In this document: positions 52,511-59,001 of the stretch, piece after piece | Numbering within the stretch: the stretch's first letter is position 1 | Layout of the letters: every line of letters begins with the position of its first letter | Assembly: GCA_964608315.1 (NCBI GenBank) | Contig: CAZSNF010000017.1 | Location: 1-64,000, forward strand | Source of the DNA: VXPQ01 sp964608315 | GTDB taxonomy: Bacteria > Bacteroidota > Rhodothermia > Rhodothermales > VXPQ01 | Direction: 5' to 3' | DNA: 64,000 bases | Program-made: the position numbers and the translations under genes | Notes under the pieces: model-generated | Database searches by the model: none | What the model was told of the DNA's origin: nothing | What the model saw: only the letters and a program-made list of their open reading frames with translations

Positions 52511-53056
52511 ATGGATTTGTTCGAACTCTTTGGCGATGAACAGCATCCAGCCTATCAGAAACTGTCTGTCGAGAACGGCAACAGGCATTACAGTTTTTTA
52601 GAATCCATGGCTGCCACAGCCCTGGCAATCGAACGACCCATGCTGTTTCAGTCCATCATCAAGGCGCTCAATTTTCATGCGGTCGTTGGCCTGCATCATT
52701 CGGCGGGAAAATATCGCTCGCATCCAGTCGAGGTAGGAAAATACAGGCCGCCGGAACATTACAGCGTTCCTCCGCTCATGGACGATTTTGTGAATCTGGT
52801 AAATAGATATTGGGAATCCACCGACCCTCTTACGCTATCTGCATTCGCTCTATGGCGCATTAATCATATCCATCCCTTTGTAAATGGCAATGGCCGGACA
52901 GCAAGAGCTGTGTGCTATTTTATCCTTTGCGTGAAATCCGGAAGGTTGTTACCGGGAGATACCATCCTCCCCGAAATGCTCAGAACCGAGCCGAATCGGA
53001 CACGATACGTCCAGGCCTTGCAGACCAGGGAGATCAAAATCACCTTGACGACTTGA
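52511..53056 (+). CDS. Fic family protein with altered motif and frameshifted C-terminus
   Basis: 181 residues as read. The Fic motif is HPFVNGNGRTAR with the catalytic His and the anion-binding GNGR but Asn where AMP-transferring members have Asp or Glu. The first helices and the beta-hairpin (flap) region are present. The frame ends in non-family residues (EIKITLTT), while the +1 frame from 53020 continues ADQGDQNHLDDLIELIRELL and HRQITGRI to a stop at 53104-53106, a natural Fic C-terminus. One base missing near 53018-53020 would explain it, so this is a recent pseudogene or an assembly error. Confidence 0.85.
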   Translation: MDLFELFGDEQHPAYQKLSVENGNRHYSFLESMAATALAIERPMLFQSIIKALNFHAVVGLHHSAGKYRSHPVEVGKYRPPEHYSVPPLMDDFVNLVNRYWESTDPLTLSAFALWRINHIHPFVNGNGRTARAVCYFILCVKSGRLLPGDTILPEMLRTEPNRTRYVQALQTREIKITLTT

Positions 53057-53271
53057 TTGAACTGATCCGCGAATTACTGCATAGGCAGATAACCGGGCGT
53101 ATATGAGCCGCGGCGAGAAAACGGCTCCAGGACTGACCTGCGCCACGCTCGTCGGCGCATGAATCAGACCCAACCGGCAGCAATAGAAACTACGGGATAA
53201 ACCCGTTGCCCATACCGGCAAGCCGTGATTAAACCGTTTCCGCAACGCCAATGCGGAAGAGGACGCGCCGC

Positions 53272-53706
53272 CTACTCCATCGCTTCGCCATCCCCGGAGG
53301 CGCCGACCCGCTGCCAGACTTCTTCGAGCCGGAAATCAAGGATGTGGCCTACATGGTGCCACTTGTCCCCTTCGACGCGGGCTTCGAACGAGACGGATTG
53401 CCCCGCCAGGCCCGCCGAACTATGCCATGTGATGTGCTCGGTGTAGGTTTCGCCGTCGAACGAATAGGTCCCCCCGCCCGCAAACACCTCCTCGTCCAGT
53501 ATCTGCCGTCCGAAGGCGAAGTGCGTGGAGTTGAGAATCTTTATCGTATACGGAATCTGATCGGTTCGGTCTACGGTGCTGTCCGGGTAGACCACTCGCT
53601 GGGAGATCATCTCCCATGTGCCCTCCAGCGGAGTAGCAGGGAGTTGGGCCAGCGCGCCGGAGGCGGCGAACAGGGAAATCATTCCGATAAATACTGCGCG
53701 TTTCAT
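53272..53706 (-). CDS. exported lipocalin-like protein, function unknown
   Basis: 144 residues with a signal peptide ending at ASGALA-Q (about 20). The mature part contains LEGTWEMISQRVVYPDST, LNSTHFAFGRQ, GGGTYSFDGETYTEHITWHS and KWHHVGHI, in the style of small lipocalin/DUF proteins with a W in a GTW motif. Probably periplasmic or secreted; no assigned function. Confidence 0.75.
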   Translation of the reverse strand: MKRAVFIGMISLFAASGALAQLPATPLEGTWEMISQRVVYPDSTVDRTDQIPYTIKILNSTHFAFGRQILDEEVFAGGGTYSFDGETYTEHITWHSSAGLAGQSVSFEARVEGDKWHHVGHILDFRLEEVWQRVGASGDGEAME

Positions 53707-53859
53707 ACAAGAATCTCCTTGTCGTTACGGGGTAGCGTTGGAGACATATTACGCAATCCTTGCTTCAATAACAATTCATGCGCAAGAAAATGACGCATCT
53801 TGCCCTTGCCCGCAACGCTACGGGGCGCAGCGCAGCCCGTCTGCGCAGAAAAAACCTGG

Positions 53860-53871
53860 GGATACTCTGAT
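53860..53871 (+). repeat. solo MITE-like terminus
   Basis: GGATACTCTGAT, the second-subtype element tip, with no body next to it. It lies between the lipocalin-like gene and the VOC gene, 23 bases from the VOC stop. Confidence 0.35.
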
Positions 53872-53893
53872 GTGCAAACCGGAGGCGGAGCGG

Positions 53894-54670
53894 CTATTTG
53901 CTGCAATGCAAGGCGAACGCAGCGCCCTGCGGATCCATGCAATGGGCCACCTGATTACCGCCGGGAATCTCTCTGGGACCCATCAACACCCGACCGCCAT
54001 GCTGCTCGACGGCTTCAAGGGTCCGGTCGATATCTTCGATATCCACATATAAGGACCACCAGGGAGGCGGAGGACCGGGCATGTCGTCGGTCTTGGTGAA
54101 TATTCCTCCATAGGTCAAGCCGTTCTGACCGTACATACGGTAAACGCCCGCGTCGCCCATGTCCATTTCGCTGGTGATTTCCCAGCCGAACAGGGCCTGA
54201 TAAAAATCGAAGGCGGCCTCATAGTCCGAGGCGGCCAGTTCATGCCAGCAAAACTCGCCGATCCCCGGCTCTGCTTCCATGTCCGGCTCGCCCGTACTCG
54301 ATGCGAAGATCGCAAAGACGCCGCCCTGCGGATCGACGACTACGGCGAACCGGCCTGCGTTCGGAATGTCCTGCGGCCCCACATGGAGCGCCCCGCCCAG
54401 TTCCCGGATTCGCTCGACGGTTCCTTCCATGTCCTCCACGGAAACGTAGGGAAGCCAGTGGGGCGGAATCTCTCCCATTTCCGGCGCGATTTCCATAAGG
54501 CCGCCGAAGGGCGCCCCCTCGTTGGAGAACATGGTGTAGGGCATGTCTCCGCCCTCGAAAGGCTCGGTTCCCCAGCCAATGACGTTTCCGTAAAACTCGA
54601 TGGACGCTGCGGAGTCTTTGGTGAACAGGTCGTACCATACGAACCGACCCGACTGCTTGTGCATTGCCAT
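53894..54670 (-). CDS. VOC family (glyoxalase/bleomycin-resistance fold) protein
   Basis: 258 residues with two VOC domains, about 5-125 and 130-250. Each starts with the family beta strand and helix (GRFVWYDLFTKDSAASIEFY; FCWHELAASDYEAAFDFYQ) and contains Glu and His metal-ligand candidates. Two-domain VOC proteins of this type are common in Bacteroidota and their substrates are mostly unknown. Start near MAMHKQSG. Confidence 0.88.
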   Translation of the reverse strand: MAMHKQSGRFVWYDLFTKDSAASIEFYGNVIGWGTEPFEGGDMPYTMFSNEGAPFGGLMEIAPEMGEIPPHWLPYVSVEDMEGTVERIRELGGALHVGPQDIPNAGRFAVVVDPQGGVFAIFASSTGEPDMEAEPGIGEFCWHELAASDYEAAFDFYQALFGWEITSEMDMGDAGVYRMYGQNGLTYGGIFTKTDDMPGPPPPWWSLYVDIEDIDRTLEAVEQHGGRVLMGPREIPGGNQVAHCMDPQGAAFALHCSK

Positions 54671-54796
54671 AAATTACCGTTGTTTGAGGGGATTGCGCGA
54701 ACCCACGAACCCCGAGGGACGGAAAAACGAGGCGAAAAACAAGCCGGGCGCAGTGCATGAAAACAGCGGCGGCGCCCGGCCTGATTCCTTCGCGGA

Positions 54797-54950
54797 ATTA
54801 TTCACCGCAAAATATGCGGAGATTACGAAAGCACGTCAAGAACGACGCCTGCTACAGAGTTATTCGCCGCAAAATATGCGGTGAATAACGAAAATGCGTC
54901 GAGAATGATTTCTTCCGAAGGGTTAATCTCCGCAAAATATGCGGAGATTG
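54797..54950 (-). repeat. three 63-bp hairpin repeats downstream of tRNA-Ala
   Basis: The palindrome core CCGCAAAATATGCGG lies at 54805-54819, 54867-54881 and 54930-54944, spaced 62 and 63 bases. Each unit extends to arms of about nine to eleven bases. The third unit abuts tRNA-Ala on its 3' side. Arms of units 2 and 3 differ (GAATAA-type versus AGATT-type) yet stay paired, and unit 1 is a hybrid of both. Suggests structured RNA or a site under selection for pairing. Confidence 0.7.
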
Positions 54951-55023
54951 TGGAGCTAAGCGGAGTCGAACCGCTGACCTCTGCAGTGCGATTGCAGCGC
55001 TCTACCAACTGAGCTATAGCCCC
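54951..55023 (-). tRNA. tRNA-Ala (anticodon CGC)
   Basis: 73 bases. Acceptor GGGGCTA, D-arm GCTCAGTTGGTAGAGC, anticodon arm CTGCA-ATCGCAC-TGCAG (CGC, reading GCG), T-arm AGCGG-TTCGACT-CCGCT and A73. CCA is not encoded. Reads as a standard bacterial tRNA-Ala frame. Confidence 0.95.
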
Positions 55024-55568
55024 GGAGACATAATCTACTTGAACGAAGCGGGGCGGTTCCGGGGATCTACCTGTCCCAACGAAACCAGATGTAGTCATGG
55101 AATCAATGGGACCCCGACGCCATCAAGGAGCCTCAGGCGAAATTGCCCTGCTCGCGCCAACGAGCGCGAGACAAAGATCAAGGCGCATGGCGTACGCAAC
55201 TCTTCATGGAGAGCAAGGACCACTGGGCGGGTAATGTGGATGTGGAGCGCTCTGGCATAGCATCAAGGCGGAGGAGATTCACTGACATGCGTCCGAGACG
55301 ATCGCCAGAGCGCGAATGTTTTACATCACGTCGGCTGGCTTAGCTACCGCAGGTGGCTCAAGCCAGCGCTGTGAACGCCCGCGAAGGAACCGCCGAAAGA
55401 GCCAAGCGGACGGTCCTCGAAAACGAGGTCCAAGGTCTCCTCGGCTTGACCGACGGCCCGAGGCGCGGCGGTCGTGGTCAGCCCTTGCAGCCCCCGGTTG
55501 GCCTGATCCGCGCTCGGGCGAGGAGATCGGAGCCGAGCGTCCATCCGCCCGAGACCCAACTGCGGCCG
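55024..55568. other. spacer without a gene
   Basis: 545 bases between tRNA-Ala and the DUF2971 gene. Several frames are open but none resembles a known protein, and base composition changes along the stretch. It may be decayed DNA from past insertions next to the tRNA gene. No integrase or clear att repeat was seen. Confidence 0.45.
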
Positions 55569-56393
55569 TCAATCATCTGGCGACGACCGAAGGGTCGATG
55601 GCGTAACGCTTGCCTTGACCGGAGACCGGTCCACTACCGATTTCACCAACTGGGCGAACCACGGTCCCGCATGCGGCGAGACCACGACATCCTTCACCAG
55701 GATTCTTAGGTTCACTGGGATGTATCGGCCTTGCTGTTCGGCGACATCCGAATCGAGCTGAATGTCAACCGTCTTCTGTGTGCCTGGATCAAGGCGAACC
55801 TCCCGCGGCGGGCCGGGCAGGACTGCTCGCACTTCGTCCTCCCCTCGATATTCCTGCCGCTTATGTAAAAGCGGCGCCCACCCGAACCGGGGCACGTGCT
55901 GTTGACCGTAGTCGATGTACTTGACCTTTCCGAACGTGACCGGCAGTCTCGCGTCGATCACGCGAAGCGACTCCTGCAAATCATGGAAGGATGTACGTAT
56001 CGCTACACCTTCCTCCCCGGCGTACGAAGTCCACATAAGGCTGGATTCGTGGCCGGCTTCCGTCCAGCAGCTTATCAAGGCACTTCGAGCTATCTCGTGC
56101 AGCGCTTCGCGCCCCAAACGCTCCGCCTGCTGAAAGCGATCTCTGGGTTTGCGTGGTGGGTGAGAGATGAAGCCCTCGTACCTGTCCTCCATGTCGCTTA
56201 CCAAGGCGAAGAAGAGTTCCTCACGCTCCACCAGTGAACAGAACTTCGCGAAGCTCAGATAACGCCATAGCGTGGCATTCGGTTCAGGTTTCAACGGCTC
56301 CCAGGACTTTCCCCAAGCTGAACCGTCGCTCGGAAAGAGAGGTTGATCTCCTAAGTACATCCTGAGCAGTGGCTTACCGTATCGGTAGGTCAA
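55569..56393 (-). CDS. DUF2971 family protein
   Basis: 274 residues. The characteristic stretch ISCWTEAGHESSLMWTSY followed by EEGVAIRTSFHDL near residues 108-138 matches DUF2971, a family common in accessory regions with unknown function. Internal features FALVSDMEDRYEG and VKYIDYGQQ are also typical. ATG 56360 is an alternative start. The final residues (SVTPSTLRSSPDD) look unlike the family and may read through non-homologous sequence. Confidence 0.8.
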   Translation of the reverse strand: MTYRYGKPLLRMYLGDQPLFPSDGSAWGKSWEPLKPEPNATLWRYLSFAKFCSLVEREELFFALVSDMEDRYEGFISHPPRKPRDRFQQAERLGREALHEIARSALISCWTEAGHESSLMWTSYAGEEGVAIRTSFHDLQESLRVIDARLPVTFGKVKYIDYGQQHVPRFGWAPLLHKRQEYRGEDEVRAVLPGPPREVRLDPGTQKTVDIQLDSDVAEQQGRYIPVNLRILVKDVVVSPHAGPWFAQLVKSVVDRSPVKASVTPSTLRSSPDD

Positions 56394-56522
56394 TTGTAGT
56401 GCTACCCCGGTTTAGTGGACGGATGACAAGTACGTGGGAAGTTTGGCGACTCATAGCCGAAACTCAAGTTGCCACCGGCGAGAGACCCAGCGAACGCCAA
56501 CCGCGGTGGCGGCGAAGGCATT

Positions 56523-56636
56523 TTAGCCTTCGCCCTCCAGGTACGCCACCTCGACCTTGTTCTGCACGACATGAACAAGTGCCGCCTTGACGACCTCCCT
56601 CGGATCATCCGGAGCAAAACGCTCATGCCGCCTCAT
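56523..56636 (-). pseudogene. HEPN-domain toxin gene remnant
   Basis: A 37-residue frame MRRHERFAPDDPREVVKAAL that continues VHVVQNKVEVAYLEGEG before a stop. RFxPDDPRE followed after a gap by a VEVAYLE block is how many HEPN toxins of MNT/HEPN pairs begin, but the gene breaks off before the R-x4-6-H nuclease motif. Its ATG overlaps the upstream NTase stop by 14 bases, as in intact operons. Recognition is from memory of the family; no alignment was run. Confidence 0.6.
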
Positions 56637-56742
56637 ACACCACCCTCCCCTCGTTGAGCGCCGGCTTGATAACCAGCGCATGGCTGTCCCGGTAGCGCTC
56701 AATGTCTCCCGGCGTGACGACAATCACATCGACGGCGGCGCC
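56623..56742 (-). pseudogene. MNT nucleotidyltransferase gene remnant (3' end)
   Basis: On the minus strand the frame reads AGAAVDVIVVTPGDIERYRD then SHALVIKPALNEGRVVYEAA and stops at 56623-56625. This is the typical C-terminal end of a minimal nucleotidyltransferase of MNT/HEPN pairs. The upstream part, with the GSxxxGxxxxxSDxD active site, is missing. It precedes and overlaps the HEPN remnant. Confidence 0.6.
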
Positions 56743-56822
56743 AGCGCGCCCCTCTCCCCCCGCCGAACCTTACCCCGCCCCCGCCGTTTAGGAGCCGCCC
56801 TCTGAAAGACATTTGCGACTTC

Positions 56823-58007
56823 ATGCAGGCCCAGGGCCCCATCACTTACGTACAAACGCATGACGCGGCTCGCCGCATCGAACATGCAGTCCAGGGCGTC
56901 CGTACGCTGGGCCTGGACTGCGAGGCCGCCGGACTCCATCGCTACTCGGACCGCCTCTGCCTGGTTCAGCTCTCCGTCCTGCGCGAAACCTTCGTGCTGG
57001 ACCCCCTCGCCATCGACCTGGCGCCCTGCCTGAAACCGCTCCTGGAGGACCCGCAACGACGAATCGTCCTGCACGGCGCCGCCTTCGATCTGCGGCTCCT
57101 GAAGCGCGACCTGGACATTGCGGTAGCCAATCCGGTAGACACCCAGATCGCAGCGAACCTCCTCGGCGAACCCGCCATCGGACTCCAGGACCTGCTGGCG
57201 CAACGCCTGAACATTCGCGTTTCCAAGAAATTCCAGAAAGCCGACTGGGCCCGCCGCCCATTGCCCCGCAAAATGATCCACTACGCGGCGGGCGACACGC
57301 GCCACCTGCACCGCCTGATAGCGATCCTGGAGAAGGACCTCAGCAAGCGAGGCCGCCTCCACTGGGCCAAAGAAGAATACCGCCTGCTTGCAGCGAGCGC
57401 GGCAAACGCCTGCGAAAACGACGCCGAACCCGATCCGGTAACCCGTTTCAAAGAGGCCCAGACGATGGACGACCGATCCGTCGCCGCGCTCCGGGAAATT
57501 ATCGCCTGGCGAGATCGGATCGCCCGCGCGCAAGACCGGGCGCCCGGCCGCATTGTCAACAATGCCGCGCTCGTCGAGGTGGTCGTCAGGCGTCCCGCCT
57601 CCATCGACGCCCTCGCCGCCATCAGGGGATTTCCGCCTCGCCTCGCCGAGACCAGAGGGCCATCGCTGCTCAACGCGCTGGACCGGGTCGATCGCCTGCC
57701 GGACTCGGCGTTGTCGCCCTGCCCGCCCGCGCCCCGCAATACGCGGCTGACCGAGGAAGAAGAAGCCGCCTTCGAGCAGCTGAAAAATGTGCGCAACCGC
57801 GCGGCGGAGCGCCTGAAACTCAATCGGGGAATCATCATGCCGAACCATGTGCTGCAAAACATCGCCGTCGCCGGGCCGGAGCATCTCGCCGCCCTGACGG
57901 CCATCCCCGGGGTGCGGCGGTGGCAGGCGGAAACCATAGGCAACGAACTGCTGACGGCCCTGCACCGTAACCCGGCGCCCCAGGCAGCAGACCAAGAGTA
58001 TCCTTAA
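56823..58007 (+). CDS. rnd: ribonuclease D
   Basis: 394 residues. DEDDy 3'-5' exonuclease residues are D32 and E34 (LGLDCEAAG), D89 (HGAAFDL), Y154 and D158 (HYAAGDTRHL). Two HRDC-like helical domains follow, at about 205-290 and 310-385. Processes tRNA and other RNA 3' ends. Its last codons and stop (GAG TAT CCT TAA) coincide with an element-like tip. Confidence 0.93.
   Translation: MQAQGPITYVQTHDAARRIEHAVQGVRTLGLDCEAAGLHRYSDRLCLVQLSVLRETFVLDPLAIDLAPCLKPLLEDPQRRIVLHGAAFDLRLLKRDLDIAVANPVDTQIAANLLGEPAIGLQDLLAQRLNIRVSKKFQKADWARRPLPRKMIHYAAGDTRHLHRLIAILEKDLSKRGRLHWAKEEYRLLAASAANACENDAEPDPVTRFKEAQTMDDRSVAALREIIAWRDRIARAQDRAPGRIVNNAALVEVVVRRPASIDALAAIRGFPPRLAETRGPSLLNALDRVDRLPDSALSPCPPAPRNTRLTEEEEAAFEQLKNVRNRAAERLKLNRGIIMPNHVLQNIAVAGPEHLAALTAIPGVRRWQAETIGNELLTALHRNPAPQAADQEYP
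57996..58007 (+). repeat. element-tip-like motif at the rnd stop
   Basis: GAGTATCC followed by TTAA, equal to the last eight bases of the second-subtype element end plus its target TTAA. Too short to be certain; listed because the same pattern supplies stop codons elsewhere. Confidence 0.35.
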
Positions 58008-58022
58008 TGGTTACGAGACGCC

Positions 58023-58574
58023 GTGAACGAGACGACAAAATACTGGACCAATCTGGGGACCGTCGCGACGATCGGGATCGCCTTGTTCGTCGCAGTCCTG
58101 AACATGCATTCGTCTCTCAACGGACAAATGTCGGACCTGCGAGGACAAATGGCGGACGTACGAGGAGAGGTGTCGGTCTTGCGGGGAGAAGTCACGGACA
58201 TTCGGGAACGCCTCGCCCGCATTGAAACCCGTGTCGATCACATTGAGAACCGCCTCGCTCGAATTGAAGGTCGCGTTGATCGCATTGAGAACCACCTCGG
58301 CATTACCGCTGTGAACACAGACGCGCCCGCAACCCCGCCCGTTCGGGAACCCGCCGGAGCAATCGGGGCCATGCGCTCGCCCGTCCGAAATTTAGCCGCG
58401 GCTCGTAGCCCGCAAGCCGCGCCGCAACTCAGGAGCGAAAGCCGGAATAGCCGCATCGTCCCGCGCCTTGCGCCGCTGCTTGCCTGGAGCGCCGAAAATT
58501 TGCGCTTCGTCCTGATGCCCGGCCCCTTGCGCTATTTCGTCGGCAATCATCAACGCCGGAACTGCGTCGCGTAA
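58023..58574 (+). CDS. small membrane-anchored coiled-coil protein
   Basis: 183 residues if read from GTG 58023. One N-terminal membrane segment (TVATIGIALFVAVLNM), then a coiled coil with seven- and eleven-residue repeats (LRGQMADVRGEV, RLARIETRVDHIENR twice, RVDRIENHL). The C-terminal 90 residues look low-complexity and may not be functional. Resembles small repeat-rich coiled-coil proteins found beside DNA- or membrane-associated genes, but no family was assigned. Confidence 0.55.
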   Translation: MNETTKYWTNLGTVATIGIALFVAVLNMHSSLNGQMSDLRGQMADVRGEVSVLRGEVTDIRERLARIETRVDHIENRLARIEGRVDRIENHLGITAVNTDAPATPPVREPAGAIGAMRSPVRNLAAARSPQAAPQLRSESRNSRIVPRLAPLLAWSAENLRFVLMPGPLRYFVGNHQRRNCVA

Positions 58575-59001
58575 CGCCGCCAGAAACGCAAGCAAGACGC
58601 AACCCTCGCGCCGGCTTTCCGGCTGCGCAGCTCAAGTATCGCCTCGCATCGCGGAGCCCGTACGCCTCCGCATCGCCGGAAGAAAGCGCCCTCCCGGAAC
58701 CTCTCTGCACACCGCCCCAGCCCTGAACACATTATATCTATCCATGAAAATCCATAATTACATTTTAGATTTTCATGGATGAGCAACAGAACCCCTTTCT
58801 CTTGCCCTCTCCGAAGGTCTCCGATACCCCTGACCCGGCGCATTTTCCCGAACCATTTCGTCCTTTGGAGAGTACTTACGGGATACCCCGTTTTTTCATC
58901 CCGACCACGATGCGCGGCGCAACCTTCCGGGCCTTCCGGGTCCGCCAGCCTGCCCGAACGCTCCGAACGCTCCGCCGCCCGGATACATCGACAAGAACGC
59001 C
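58575..59001. other. spacer with a long palindrome
   Basis: About 430 bases between the coiled-coil gene and acnA without a recognisable gene. It contains the perfect 13-base inverted repeat at 58740-58780 (separate entry). The acnA promoter is probably here but cannot be assigned. Confidence 0.45.
58740..58780. repeat. perfect inverted repeat, 13-base arms
   Basis: ATCCATGAAAATC at 58740-58752 and its exact complement GATTTTCATGGAT at 58768-58780, with a 15-base AT-rich loop. No T-run follows on the plus strand, so it is more like an operator or cruciform than a terminator. It lies about 220 bases upstream of acnA. Confidence 0.6.

Noticed and set aside
54797..54950. CRISPR or att site beside tRNA-Ala
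   Set aside because: The sequence between cores is similar from unit to unit, no integrase is present, and the repeats do not copy the tRNA 3' end.
55024..55568. Several 60-120-residue frames after tRNA-Ala
   Set aside because: None matches a family I know, frames conflict on both strands, and no start site or neighbour context supports any of them.
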